Below, in pieces: positions 9,097-17,548 of a stretch of 64,000 bases of DNA. Every line of letters begins with the position of its first letter. The stretch's first letter is position 1. Made by a program: the position numbers and the translations under genes. The DNA is taken from positions 1 to 64,000 of the forward strand of contig DKFP01000006.1 in the NCBI GenBank assembly GCA_002452405.1, written 5' to 3'. Origin of the DNA: Deferribacteraceae bacterium UBA6793 (GTDB lineage: Bacteria > Chrysiogenota > Deferribacteres > Deferribacterales > Geovibrionaceae). The notes under the pieces were generated by a model. The model made no database searches, was not told where the DNA came from, and saw nothing but the letters and a program-made list of their open reading frames with translations.

Positions 9097-9117
9097 CTTG
9101 ACACACACAGACTCAAG
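9097..9117. promoter_or_regulatory. HAIR-type HspR operator
   Basis: CTTGACA-N7-ACTCAAG matches the HspR-associated inverted repeat (CTTGAGT-N7-ACTCAAG) with a perfect right arm, a 5/7 left arm and exact spacing. It contains the -35 box of the hsp20 promoter, and the downstream operon encodes an HspR-like MerR protein. Autorepression released by heat is the expected logic. Confidence 0.82.
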
Positions 9118-9126
9118 TCTTATTAT
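9098..9126 (+). promoter_or_regulatory. Sigma-70 promoter of heat-shock operon
   Basis: TTGACA (9098-9103), 17-bp spacer, TATTAT (9121-9126); the -35 box is inside the HAIR operator. The transcript would have a leader of about 35 bases before the hsp20 ATG. Confidence 0.8.
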
Positions 9127-9167
9127 AACCTCATAATCAAATTACTCTATGTAAGGAGGCGAAAACT

Positions 9168-9605
9168 ATGGCGATCGTAAGATGGGATCCGCTGAAAGAC
9201 CTTATGACAATGCACGACAGAATGAACAAGATCTTTGACGAAACCCTGAGCAAGACAGCTCACGGAAGCTATGGCGAATGGCTCCCCCCTGTTGACATCT
9301 ACGAAACGGATTCGGAGATTGTCATTGTCGCGGAGCTGCCCGGTGTTAAAGAGGAAGAACTCGACATCCAGATGGCTGACGGTGTTCTCATTCTGAAGGG
9401 TGATAAAAAATATCCTGTGGACGGAGACAGCGACAACTATTACAGGCTTGAGCGCGCCTACGGAAAGTTCAACCGCTCGTTTGCGATACCCAACACTGTG
9501 GATGTGAACAGCGTAAAGGCTTGCCTGAAAGACGGACTTTTGAAAATTACATTACAGAAACGCACAGAGATTCAGCCCAAAGTAATTAAGGTTGAAACAG
9601 AATAA
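9168..9605 (+). CDS. Small heat-shock protein Hsp20
   Basis: A 145-residue ATP-independent holdase of the alpha-crystallin family. The alpha-crystallin domain spans about residues 40-140, with ELPGVKEEELDIQMADGVLILKG split across its early strands, YGKFNRSFAIP, and the C-terminal GLLKITLQK motif. An AAGGAGG lies 8 bases before the ATG. It is the first gene of the hsp20-dnaJ-hspR-clpB operon, downstream of the HAIR-controlled promoter. Confidence 0.97.
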   Translation: MAIVRWDPLKDLMTMHDRMNKIFDETLSKTAHGSYGEWLPPVDIYETDSEIVIVAELPGVKEEELDIQMADGVLILKGDKKYPVDGDSDNYYRLERAYGKFNRSFAIPNTVDVNSVKACLKDGLLKITLQKRTEIQPKVIKVETE

Positions 9606-9626
9606 ACAAAAAACGGTGAATAAACT

Positions 9627-10727
9627 ATGCCTCAAGATTATTACGCCATCCTCGGCGTGTCAAAGACCGCAACAGAGGATGAGATTAAAAAAGCATACAG
9701 AAAGCTGGCGAGGAAATATCACCCCGACGTGAACCCCGGCGATAAATCAGCCGAGGACAAGTTCAAGGAAATTTCCGAAGCCTACGGCGTTCTGTCCGAT
9801 GCTGAAAAGCGGAAACAATACGACTCTCTGGGGCATGACGCATTTAAAAACGGCGGACACGGATACGATTTCTCCGGCGCCAACTTTGAAGACATTAAAA
9901 ACCACTTCGGCGGTGGTTTTGACATGAACGATATCTTCGGGAATATGTTCGGAGGCGGACGCAGAAGCCGTTCCGACGCCCCCGTTCAGGGCGAGGACAT
10001 AAACCTTACCGTACAGATACCCTTCAAAGACGCAGTATTCGGCAACGAATACGAGATTTCTGTCAACCATACCGAAAAATGCGCCTCCTGCAACGGAAAA
10101 GGCGGCGACAGGATAACCTGCCCCACCTGCAACGGTTCGGGACAAAGCATGAGCCAGAAAGGCGGCATGTTCTCAATATCCACATGCTCAACATGCAAAG
10201 GGCACGGTCAGATATCGAAAAACGTCTGCTCTGCGTGCAAAGGCAGCGGATATAAGAACATTCAGGAAAAGATAAAAGTGCGCATCCCCAAGGGTGTGGA
10301 CAAAAACTCCAAGATACGCGTGGCGGGCAAAGGAAACGCAGGACGCAACGGCGGACCGCAGGGCGACCTTTATATCATAACCAACGTTCAGGATCACGAC
10401 GTATTCGAGAGGAAAGGCAACAACATTTACGTTAACGTAGAGGTCGATATGTTTGAAGCCGCGCTGGGTGCGAAGATAAACGTTCCCACCCCATACGGCA
10501 CAATAAGCATGAACATACCCGCAGGCACACAGCCGGGGCAGACGTTCCGCGTTAAGAACAAAGGTATTCCGAGCCTGAAAAGCGGCGTTACGGGTGATCT
10601 TTATGTGGTCATAAAGGTGCGCGTGCCGCAGATTGCCGTTGAGGGCGACCGCAAATCCCTCACAGACATGCAGCACAGATATTCAGACGATGCACGGCAA
10701 AGGCTCATAGACAAAGCGAGGCTGTAA
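9627..10727 (+). CDS. dnaJ: DnaJ co-chaperone
   Basis: A 366-residue type I J-protein. The J domain (about 1-70) has the HPD motif in KYHPDVNPG; a G/F-rich linker follows (GGGFDMNDIFGNMFGGG). The zinc-finger region has four CxxCxGxG repeats (CASCNGKG, CPTCNGSG, CSTCKGHG, CSACKGSG). The C-terminal substrate-binding domains are complete. It stimulates DnaK ATPase and delivers clients, here likely also in the ClpB disaggregation pathway. It follows hsp20 by 21 bp and precedes hspR by 2 bp. No dnaK or grpE is in this operon, so this may be a dedicated heat-shock paralog. Confidence 0.95.
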   Translation: MPQDYYAILGVSKTATEDEIKKAYRKLARKYHPDVNPGDKSAEDKFKEISEAYGVLSDAEKRKQYDSLGHDAFKNGGHGYDFSGANFEDIKNHFGGGFDMNDIFGNMFGGGRRSRSDAPVQGEDINLTVQIPFKDAVFGNEYEISVNHTEKCASCNGKGGDRITCPTCNGSGQSMSQKGGMFSISTCSTCKGHGQISKNVCSACKGSGYKNIQEKIKVRIPKGVDKNSKIRVAGKGNAGRNGGPQGDLYIITNVQDHDVFERKGNNIYVNVEVDMFEAALGAKINVPTPYGTISMNIPAGTQPGQTFRVKNKGIPSLKSGVTGDLYVVIKVRVPQIAVEGDRKSLTDMQHRYSDDARQRLIDKARL

Positions 10728-10729
10728 CC

Positions 10730-11101
10730 ATGAAAAGCAAGCCCCTCTACGTCATAAGCATAGTGTCGGAGATGTTTGATCTGCACCCGCAGACCCTCCG
10801 CCAGTATGAAAGACTGGGGTTCATCAACCCCAAAAGAACACAGGGAAACACAAGATTATACTCGGACGAAGACCTTGAAACCCTTAAATTCATCCTCACC
10901 CTCACAAAAGATATGGGGGTTAATCTGGCAGGGGTCGAAGTCGTTATTAACATGAAAAACCAGATGGAAGAACTTAAAGCTCAGAACGAACAGCTCCGCA
11001 GATTCATAATGGAACATGCGGACAGCATAAACGCGAAGAGAGAAGGACTTGTTCCCGTTTCGGAAAACAGGATAATCAAGGTCAGAATCGATAAGGAGTA
11101 A
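10730..11101 (+). CDS. hspR: HspR-like MerR family heat-shock repressor
   Basis: A 123-residue MerR-type regulator. The winged helix-turn-helix occupies about residues 8-75 (MFDLHPQTLRQYERLGFI, then GNTRLYSDEDLETL), with a short helical C-terminal segment and no metal-binding cysteines. The DNA-reading helix with LHPQTLRQYE is characteristic of HspR. It is encoded directly after dnaJ, as in actinobacterial dnaK-grpE-dnaJ-hspR operons, and ahead of clpB, a classical HspR target. A HAIR sequence sits on the operon promoter. It is predicted to repress its own operon, with derepression on protein misfolding (established for HspR in other bacteria). Confidence 0.92.
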   Translation: MKSKPLYVISIVSEMFDLHPQTLRQYERLGFINPKRTQGNTRLYSDEDLETLKFILTLTKDMGVNLAGVEVVINMKNQMEELKAQNEQLRRFIMEHADSINAKREGLVPVSENRIIKVRIDKE

Positions 11102-11114
11102 ATCAGGAGGAGAC

Positions 11115-13724
11115 ATGATTAACTTCAACAAAATGACCATCAAAGCACAGGAAGCCGTTCAGGCGGCGCTGGACGATGCTGAAAAACGCAGCCACCAGCA
11201 GCTTATGCCCGAACACCTCCTTCTCGCCCTCATAAATCAGGAGGACGGGATCGTTACGCCCCTTCTGCACAAAGCAGGCGTAAACGTAAACAGACTCACC
11301 GAAGAGACTGAAAAGATAATAAATAAGCAGCCCAAAGTTGAGGGCAGCGTTCAGCTTTACATGTCGCAGGAAGCCAAGAAAGCTCTTGACTATGCCTTTG
11401 ACAGTCTTAAAAAATTCGGCGACGAATACGTTTCCACAGAGCACATCCTCATGGGTGTGGGCGAAAACGCGGGATATGACCTGCGCACCGCCCTCTCCTC
11501 CTGCGGATACTCGCTGAACACCCTGTTGAAAGCGTATGAAGCCACGAAGGGTTCAAGCCGTGTCACCGACCAGAACCCCGAAGACAAGATGAACGTGCTT
11601 GATAAATACACCATAAACCTCACCGAATCTGCAAGAAAGGGTAAACTCGACCCTGTTATCGGCAGAGACGAAGAGATAAGACGTGTGATACACGTCCTTT
11701 CAAGACGCACCAAGAACAACCCCGTGCTGATAGGTGAACCGGGTGTGGGTAAAACTGCCATAGCCGAGGGTCTGGCACAGAGGATAGTTAACGGCGACGT
11801 GCCGGAATCACTGAAAGACCGCACTGTTGCAGTGCTTGATATGGGCTCGCTCATCGCAGGAACGAAATTCCGCGGCGAGTTCGAGGACAGGCTGAAAGCC
11901 ATCCTCAATGCCATAAAAGAGCGAGAAGGCGAGATAGTGCTTTTCATAGACGAGATGCACACCCTCGTGGGCGCAGGCAAAACCGACGGCGCGATGGATG
12001 CCGCAAACCTGCTTAAACCCGCTCTGGCAAGGGGCGAACTCCACTGCATCGGCGCAACCACCCTTGACGAGTATAAAAAATACATCGAAAAGGACGCGGC
12101 GCTTGAAAGAAGGTTCCAGCCCGTATACGTCAAAGAGCCGTCAGTTGAAGATACAGTGTCCATCCTGCGCGGACTTAAAGAGCGTTACGAAGTGCACCAC
12201 GGCGTGCGCATCAAAGACAGCGCGCTTGTTGCCGCCGCACACCTTGCGGACAAATACATCAGCGACAGGTTCATGCCTGACAAGGCGATTGACCTTATAG
12301 ACGAGGCGACCGCGAAACTCCGCATGGAAATAGACAGTCTGCCCACAGAGCTTGACGAACTTGAACGCAAAATAACCCAGCACGAAATAGACAAACAGGC
12401 ACTCAAAAAAGAACAGGACGCGGCGAGCAAACAGCGTCTTGAGAAACTTGAGGGCGAGCTTGCGAACCTGAAAGAACAGGCGACAGCAATGCGCATCGCA
12501 TGGCAGAATGAGAAGAACGTCATTCAGCAGGTGCGCACCATCAAGGAGCAGATAGAACAGGCTAAAACAGATATGGCGCAGGCGGAACGCTTAGGCGACC
12601 TGTCCAAAGCGTCTGAAATCAAGTACGGCACACTTGTTCAACTCCAGAAGGAGATGGACGATGCCAATCTGAAACTCACTGAGCTTCAGAAAGGTAAAAG
12701 GATGCTTAAAGAGGAAGTGGACGAAGAGGACATCGCCGCCGTAATCAGCAAATGGACAGGGATACCCGCAACAAAGCTGCTTGAGGAAGAGGCGGACAAG
12801 CTCATCAACATGGAAAGCTGGCTGCACAAACGCGTCATAGGTCAGGATAATGCCATAGCCGCAGTCTGTGAATCCGTCAGACGCAGCCGCGCCGGACTGA
12901 ACGACCCCAACAGACCGTTGGGTTCATTCATCTTCCTCGGACCTACCGGAGTCGGTAAGACCGAGCTTGCAAAATCGCTGGCTGAGTTCCTTTTCGACAC
13001 TGAAGACGCCATCGTCCGTATAGACATGAGCGAATATATGGAGAAACACGCCGTAGCAAGGCTTATCGGCGCGCCTCCAGGATACGTCGGATATGAAGAG
13101 GGCGGACAGCTCACCGAGGCTGTGCGCAGAAGACCTTACTGCGTAATCCTCCTTGACGAGATTGAAAAGGCGCACCCGGACGTATTCAATGTTCTGCTTC
13201 AGCTTCTGGACGACGGCAGGCTGACAGACAGCAAAGGACGCACAGTGTCCTTCAAAAACTGCGTAGTGATAATGACCTCAAACATCGCAAGCGACCTTAT
13301 CCACGAATCGTTCGCGAAAGAGGGAAGCTGGCAGGAAAAATACGCCGACATACAGAAGATAGCGACAGCCCAGCTGTCCTCATTCTTCCGTCCGGAATTT
13401 TTGAACCGTATCGACGATATTATTGTGTTCCACCCTCTCGGCAGAGAACACATTGCCGATATCGCAGAGATACTTATGAAAGGCTTTGCCAAACGTGTGG
13501 CAGAGAATAACATTGAACTTAGCTGGGACAAATCTGTCATAGAAGAGATAATCAAGGCAGGTTTCGATCAGGCATACGGCGCAAGACCGATGAAAAGAAC
13601 AATTAGGAAACTTGTCGAAAACTTTGTGGCGGAAAAAATTATTAAAGGCGAGCTGAAACAGGGCGACAGAGCCGAACTCACCTTTAAAAACGGCGCCATG
13701 GAGATTATTTTTCCTAAAGGTTAA
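11115..13724 (+). CDS. clpB: ATP-dependent disaggregase ClpB
   Basis: An 869-residue Hsp100 chaperone. It has an N-terminal Clp repeat domain (about 1-150) and an AAA+ module 1 with Walker A GEPGVGKT at 207-214. The coiled-coil M domain (about 410-530) is rich in Glu/Lys, which distinguishes ClpB from ClpA/C. AAA+ module 2 has Walker A GPTGVGKTE and Walker B VILLDEIEKAHPD. The pore-loop GYVGYEEGG is present. AGGAGG lies 6 bases before the ATG. It works with DnaK/DnaJ and Hsp20 to resolve aggregates. It is the last gene of the HspR-controlled operon. Confidence 0.97.
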   Translation: MINFNKMTIKAQEAVQAALDDAEKRSHQQLMPEHLLLALINQEDGIVTPLLHKAGVNVNRLTEETEKIINKQPKVEGSVQLYMSQEAKKALDYAFDSLKKFGDEYVSTEHILMGVGENAGYDLRTALSSCGYSLNTLLKAYEATKGSSRVTDQNPEDKMNVLDKYTINLTESARKGKLDPVIGRDEEIRRVIHVLSRRTKNNPVLIGEPGVGKTAIAEGLAQRIVNGDVPESLKDRTVAVLDMGSLIAGTKFRGEFEDRLKAILNAIKEREGEIVLFIDEMHTLVGAGKTDGAMDAANLLKPALARGELHCIGATTLDEYKKYIEKDAALERRFQPVYVKEPSVEDTVSILRGLKERYEVHHGVRIKDSALVAAAHLADKYISDRFMPDKAIDLIDEATAKLRMEIDSLPTELDELERKITQHEIDKQALKKEQDAASKQRLEKLEGELANLKEQATAMRIAWQNEKNVIQQVRTIKEQIEQAKTDMAQAERLGDLSKASEIKYGTLVQLQKEMDDANLKLTELQKGKRMLKEEVDEEDIAAVISKWTGIPATKLLEEEADKLINMESWLHKRVIGQDNAIAAVCESVRRSRAGLNDPNRPLGSFIFLGPTGVGKTELAKSLAEFLFDTEDAIVRIDMSEYMEKHAVARLIGAPPGYVGYEEGGQLTEAVRRRPYCVILLDEIEKAHPDVFNVLLQLLDDGRLTDSKGRTVSFKNCVVIMTSNIASDLIHESFAKEGSWQEKYADIQKIATAQLSSFFRPEFLNRIDDIIVFHPLGREHIADIAEILMKGFAKRVAENNIELSWDKSVIEEIIKAGFDQAYGARPMKRTIRKLVENFVAEKIIKGELKQGDRAELTFKNGAMEIIFPKG

Positions 13725-13744
13725 TTCCGGATTCGGCAATCGTG

Positions 13745-13753
13745 TGTTATAAT
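13745..13753 (+). promoter_or_regulatory. Extended -10 promoter before sigma factor gene
   Basis: TG-N-TATAAT at 13745-13753, about 20 bases before the sigma-factor ATG and after the clpB stop. The -35 region (TTCCGG or nearby) is poor, consistent with an extended -10 promoter. Read-through from clpB is also possible. Confidence 0.5.
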
Positions 13754-13772
13754 CTGGAAATGGCAGAGGACT

Positions 13773-14699
13773 ATGAGCGAAGAAACAGAAGACACCCTCG
13801 ACGAAAACGAACATCTTGACGAAGAAGAGATTGAAGATACTCCTGACGAAGGGCAGGCGGATGTGCCTGCCCCTGTCAGCGAAAACTCGCTGAAACAGTA
13901 TCTGAACACTATCTCACGATATAAACCCCTTTCGAAGGAACAGGAGTACGATCTCGGTGTGCGCATCGCCAAAGGAGATCAGGAAGCGCTTAACAAGCTC
14001 ATCCTCTCAAACCTGAAATTCGTCGTATCAATAGCAAACAGATATAAAAATACCGGTCTGCCCATATCCGACCTTATAAATCAGGGTAACCTCGGTCTTG
14101 TGGAAGCAGCAAAAAGATTCGACCATACAAAAGACGTTAAATTCATCTCATACGCAGTCTGGTGGATCCGCCAGTCTATCATACAGGCGCTTGCGGAACA
14201 GTCCGGAACCGTTAAACTGCCAATCAAACAGGCGGGAATCCTTTATAAGATCAACGGCGCCATCGAAAAGCTGAACAAACAGCTTAACCGTGAACCCAGC
14301 TCACATGAACTTGCCGAATATCTGAAGATGGAAGAATCGGATATCGAAAACGTTCTGCGCGTTTCAAGGAATTATCTGTCTCTCGAAGCGCCAATAAAGG
14401 ACGGCGAAGACCGATCCTTCATAGACCTTCTGGAATCAGGTTCAACTGATATCGAGGAAGATATCATCGCAAAAACCCTGAAAGCCGCTCTGGACGACAT
14501 AGTGGACGAACTGGACGAGCGCGAATCATCCATTATTTCATGGAGATTCGGACTGGACGGTGAAGCGCCCAAAACACTTGAGGAAATCGGCGATATGATG
14601 CAGATAAGCCGCGAACGCGTGCGTCAGCTTGAAACACGGGCACTGGCAAAACTGCGCAAAAAAGCCATGAAAAATAAATTACAGGACTTTCTGAACTAA
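13773..14699 (+). CDS. RNA polymerase sigma factor, RpoD-like group 2
   Basis: A 308-residue sigma-70 family protein with regions 1.2 to 4.2 and an acidic N-terminal tail, too short to be the primary sigma. Region 2 is intact (LKFVVSIANRY, DLINQGNLGLVEAAKRFD, FISYAVWWIRQSIIQAL). Region 3 and a region 4.2 helix-turn-helix follow (TLEEIGDMMQISRERVRQLE). It probably directs an alternative, stress or stationary regulon; the position after clpB suggests a stress link, but no functional class can be assigned. Its stop overlaps the next ATG (TAATG). Confidence 0.9.
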   Translation: MSEETEDTLDENEHLDEEEIEDTPDEGQADVPAPVSENSLKQYLNTISRYKPLSKEQEYDLGVRIAKGDQEALNKLILSNLKFVVSIANRYKNTGLPISDLINQGNLGLVEAAKRFDHTKDVKFISYAVWWIRQSIIQALAEQSGTVKLPIKQAGILYKINGAIEKLNKQLNREPSSHELAEYLKMEESDIENVLRVSRNYLSLEAPIKDGEDRSFIDLLESGSTDIEEDIIAKTLKAALDDIVDELDERESSIISWRFGLDGEAPKTLEEIGDMMQISRERVRQLETRALAKLRKKAMKNKLQDFLN

Positions 14700-15079
14700 T
14701 GAACACATACCAGCATGTCAGACCGGAACACCTGAACCACTATGGAAAACTTTTCGGCGGAACTATGCTGAAATGGATAGACGAAGCAGCATGGATGACA
14801 GCATCACTGGACTATCCGGGATGCAAACTCGTCACAGTCGCCATGGACAGCATCGTTTTCAAACATCAGGTGGTGAACGGCTCCATTTTGCGTTTTGAGA
14901 TAAAGCCAAAACATGTGGGCACAAAATCCATCACATATCAGGTAATTGTATACGCCGACGAACCGGGCGGCACTATCGAAAAAGAGGTATTTTCAACAAA
15001 CATCACCTTCTGCCGCATAGATGCGGAAGGTCGATCAACCCCCCTGCCCATCTACGAACAACTCCGCTCCGAATGTTAA
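14699..15079 (+). CDS. Acyl-CoA thioesterase, hotdog fold (YciA-like)
   Basis: A 126-residue hotdog-fold thioesterase. It has the conserved NHYGKLFGGTMLKWIDEAA segment (the glycines and catalytic Asp region of YciA/BACH-type enzymes) followed by VTVAMDSIVFKHQV. It hydrolyses acyl-CoA to free acid and CoA; chain-length preference cannot be read from sequence. It is translationally coupled to the sigma factor gene by a 1-bp overlap. The mod promoter region follows. Confidence 0.85.
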   Translation: MNTYQHVRPEHLNHYGKLFGGTMLKWIDEAAWMTASLDYPGCKLVTVAMDSIVFKHQVVNGSILRFEIKPKHVGTKSITYQVIVYADEPGGTIEKEVFSTNITFCRIDAEGRSTPLPIYEQLRSEC

Positions 15080-15101
15080 AACCGTTATTCCCAATAACTG
15101 T

Positions 15102-15130
15102 TTGACATGCGTTATTCCTAATGCTATATA
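15102..15130 (+). promoter_or_regulatory. Sigma-70 promoter of modABD
   Basis: TTGACA (15102-15107), 17-bp spacer, TATATA (15125-15130), about 48 bases before the modA ATG. The -10 box and spacer are covered by the first ModE-like palindrome, so bound regulator would block RNA polymerase. Confidence 0.8.
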
Positions 15131-15134
15131 ACGT
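15109..15134. promoter_or_regulatory. ModE-like operator, upstream copy
   Basis: The palindrome GCGTTAT-N12-ATAACGT covers the modA -10 box. Arms and spacing equal those of the next site and of the site at 31607. The CGTTAT/ATAACG arms resemble the known ModE box. Confidence 0.75.
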
Positions 15135-15137
15135 TTA

Positions 15138-15163
15138 TCGTTATATCATCATTAACATAACGC
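15138..15163. promoter_or_regulatory. ModE-like operator, downstream copy
   Basis: The palindrome TCGTTAT-N12-ATAACGC, centred 29 bases after the first copy, lies in the leader just before the AGGAGG of modA. Two sites in tandem suggest cooperative repression. Confidence 0.7.
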
Positions 15164-15177
15164 AATCAGGAGGAAAC

Positions 15178-15888
15178 ATGAAAAAGATACTTTTAACGGT
15201 TCTCGCTCTGACAGTGTTCAGCCTCAGTGCCTATGCAGACGATCTCCGCATAGCCGCAGGTGCAGGATACAAAGCGCTTGTGGAAGACATGGCGGCTTAC
15301 TATGAAGCCAAAACGGGTAAAAAAATGGAAAGAATGTACGGAAACATGGGGCAGGTTGCCGCACAGGTTAAACTTGGCGGCGGCATCTGCGCTGTAATAG
15401 GCGAAGAGAGCTTCCTTAAAACTTCCGGCGTTCCCTACACATCATATAACCCCATCGGAAAGGGTATTCTTGCAATCATCGCAAGAAAAGGACTCAAAAT
15501 ATCCACTCCCGAAGACCTTAAAAAACCCGAATTTGCAAAAATCGCTATCCCCGACGCTGAAAAAGCTATTTACGGCAAAGCGGGTACTCAGCTTATCAAA
15601 AATACAAACCTCGGCATAGAAGGCAAACTTCTGCCCGCGCAGACTGTGCCTCAGGCAGGTTCATACGTCCTCTCCGGCGAAGCTGACGCAGGATTCGTGA
15701 ATATCACGTTCGCAGGCAATAACAAAGACAACCTCGGCGGTTTCATAGAAGTTACCAAGGGCTATTCACCCCTTGAGATATCAGCGGCAACACTGGACGG
15801 ATGCCCCGCTCCTGAGGAGCTTAAAGCGTTCATCGGTATGCTCGGCACACCTGATATGAAAAAAATAGCTAAGAAAAACGGTCTTTAA
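15178..15888 (+). CDS. modA: Molybdate ABC transporter substrate-binding protein
   Basis: A 236-residue periplasmic solute-binding protein. The N-terminal Sec signal peptide (MKKILLTVLALTVFSLSAYA) is predicted to be cleaved before DDLRIAAG. The type II binding fold typical of ModA follows (LRIAAGAGYKALVEDMAAYYE, IARKGLKISTPEDLKKP, IAIPDAEKAIYGKAG). AGGAGG lies 5 bases before the ATG at 15178; longer in-frame starts run into the operator. It captures molybdate or tungstate for ModB. The ATPase partner is not in this operon. Confidence 0.88.
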   Translation: MKKILLTVLALTVFSLSAYADDLRIAAGAGYKALVEDMAAYYEAKTGKKMERMYGNMGQVAAQVKLGGGICAVIGEESFLKTSGVPYTSYNPIGKGILAIIARKGLKISTPEDLKKPEFAKIAIPDAEKAIYGKAGTQLIKNTNLGIEGKLLPAQTVPQAGSYVLSGEADAGFVNITFAGNNKDNLGGFIEVTKGYSPLEISAATLDGCPAPEELKAFIGMLGTPDMKKIAKKNGL

Positions 15889-15889
15889 G

Positions 15890-16576
15890 ATGAATTTGTT
15901 TCTGAACGAGCTGACCAATGACCAGATTATCTTTTCGATATTTCTGACGGCAAAGGTTTGCTTCTGGGCTTTTCTCATGCATGGGTTCTTCGGAATTTTG
16001 ATTGCGTGGTACCTGAGCAGTGAGAAAGCCCCGTTCAGGGGCTTTTTTGATATCTTCATATCATTCCCCCTGATATTCCCGCCAATAGCGACAGGTTTCA
16101 TCCTGCTTCTTATCCTCGGAAGGTTCGGTCTGCTGGGCAAGTACCTTCAGAGCATGGGAATCGAAATGATTTTCACACACAAAGCACTCGTTATAGCTGC
16201 CTTTACAGCGGGTCTTCCGCTGGTTGTAAAACCGATACAATCAGCGATATCCTCCTCCGCCAAAAATCTCATAGAAGCGTCGCTGACGCTGGGCAAAAGC
16301 AAACTGACCACCTTTCTTTTCGTCGTGGTTCCAAACGTTAAAAAGAGTATTTTTGCAGGTTTGGCGCTGGGGCTGGGCAGATCACTCGGTGAAGTCGGAA
16401 TCACCCTTATGATAGGCGGCAATATAATTGGCAAAACAAATACCCTTTCTCTGGAAGTATATAACGCTGTGTTTGAAGGTAACTATTTGCGCGCCGGCGT
16501 TCTCTGCGTTATACTGCTGGGTGTATCGGTCATCCTCTTCACACTTCTGAGGAAACTTGAAACAAGGAGCGTTTAA
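15890..16576 (+). CDS. modB: Molybdate ABC transporter permease
   Basis: A 228-residue inner-membrane permease with five to six hydrophobic segments and the EAA loop (EASLTLGKSKLTTFLFVVVP) that contacts the ATPase. The ending segment GLALGLGRSLGEVGITLMIGG is typical of ModB/CysT-like permeases. It starts 1 base after the modA stop. Normally modC (ATPase) follows; here modD does, so the ATPase must come from elsewhere in the genome. Confidence 0.92.
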   Translation: MNLFLNELTNDQIIFSIFLTAKVCFWAFLMHGFFGILIAWYLSSEKAPFRGFFDIFISFPLIFPPIATGFILLLILGRFGLLGKYLQSMGIEMIFTHKALVIAAFTAGLPLVVKPIQSAISSSAKNLIEASLTLGKSKLTTFLFVVVPNVKKSIFAGLALGLGRSLGEVGITLMIGGNIIGKTNTLSLEVYNAVFEGNYLRAGVLCVILLGVSVILFTLLRKLETRSV

Positions 16577-16578
16577 AA

Positions 16579-17415
16579 ATGTTTTTTACTCAACACGACA
16601 TAGACAGATGGATCGAGGAGGATATCCCGTTCATCGACCTGACCTCGTCTATCACTGATTTCACAAAGAACTCCCTTAATATAACATTTAAAGCCAGACA
16701 CGACACCTGCGTCAGCGGATGCGAAGCCGCGGTCTGTGTGCTTGAAAGAGTTGGCTGCACCGTTACTACAGCCCTTAAAAGCGGCGAGTTTGTTTCTGTC
16801 GGCGACCTTATAATAGAAGCCCATGGTTCACCACAGGCTATACACAAAGGCTGGCGCGTGGCACTCAACCTGATGGAATATTCATCGGGCATCGCCACAA
16901 GAACCAGAAATCTGGTCGCAACAGCAAGAAAAGGTAATCCGAAAATTGTCGTGAGCGGCACCAGAAAAGCATTCCCCGGCACGCGCCGTCTGTCTGTTCA
17001 GGCGCTTATGGCTGGCGGAGCAGTACCCCATAGGCTCGGTATATCAGAAACCGTACTGTTCTTTCCGGCACATTACGATAATGCAGGCGGTCTGGACATG
17101 CTGCTTTCAAAAATGACTGATATACGACTGAAATGCCTCGAAAAGAAGATAGAGATTGAGCTTGAGAAGCTGGAGGATATCGAAAAAGCCGTTAAGGCAG
17201 GTGTTGACAGCATCCAGACTGATAAAATGACTCCTGAACAGGTGGCTGAAACCGTTAAGATGGTGAAAGCGCTGAACCCTTCGGTTAAGGTGCTCGCGGC
17301 AGGCGGCATAAACATTGACAACGCCGAAAGCTACGCAGCATCCGGTGCCGACATGCTTGTCACCTCATGGATGTACTTCGGTAAGCCTGCGGATATAAAG
17401 GCGACGATAAGCTAA
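16579..17415 (+). CDS. modD: ModD, quinolinate phosphoribosyltransferase paralog
   Basis: A 278-residue protein of the NadC fold found in molybdenum operons. The central SGTRKAFPGTRRLS and GGAVPHRLGISET match ModD rather than true NadC, which has TRKTTPG and GGGNNHRMGL. The C-terminal barrel motif VLAAGGINIDNA is intact. Its biochemical role in molybdenum handling is not established. AAGGAG lies 9 bases before the ATG; the modB stop is 2 bases upstream. A genuine nadC exists at 58.5 kb, supporting a separate function. Confidence 0.9.
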   Translation: MFFTQHDIDRWIEEDIPFIDLTSSITDFTKNSLNITFKARHDTCVSGCEAAVCVLERVGCTVTTALKSGEFVSVGDLIIEAHGSPQAIHKGWRVALNLMEYSSGIATRTRNLVATARKGNPKIVVSGTRKAFPGTRRLSVQALMAGGAVPHRLGISETVLFFPAHYDNAGGLDMLLSKMTDIRLKCLEKKIEIELEKLEDIEKAVKAGVDSIQTDKMTPEQVAETVKMVKALNPSVKVLAAGGINIDNAESYAASGADMLVTSWMYFGKPADIKATIS

Positions 17416-17425
17416 AACATTATGG

Positions 17426-17508
17426 CGAGACTGCTTCCCCCTTTCAGGGTTCGCAGAGACGGATTTTCTATTAGTCTTCGCGAGGGCTTCACGCCTGAAG
17501 CGATCTCA
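17426..17508. repeat. Dispersed imperfect palindrome, copy 3
   Basis: GAGACTGCTTC, TTCGCAGAGACGG, GTCTTCGCGAGG and GAAGCGATCTCA in the same order and spacing as the copy at 1387. It lies between the convergent 3' ends of modD and bioB, where it could act as a bidirectional transcript end. Confidence 0.85.
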
Positions 17509-17548
17509 TATCAGTTTGATTTTGTCCTCTTGCTCTAAAATGCGCAGC

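Noticed and set aside
11390..12163. Minus-strand ORF (257 aa) opposite clpB
   Set aside because: Shadow of the clpB codon pattern; composition is Ser/Arg-rich with no domain, and clpB is unambiguous.
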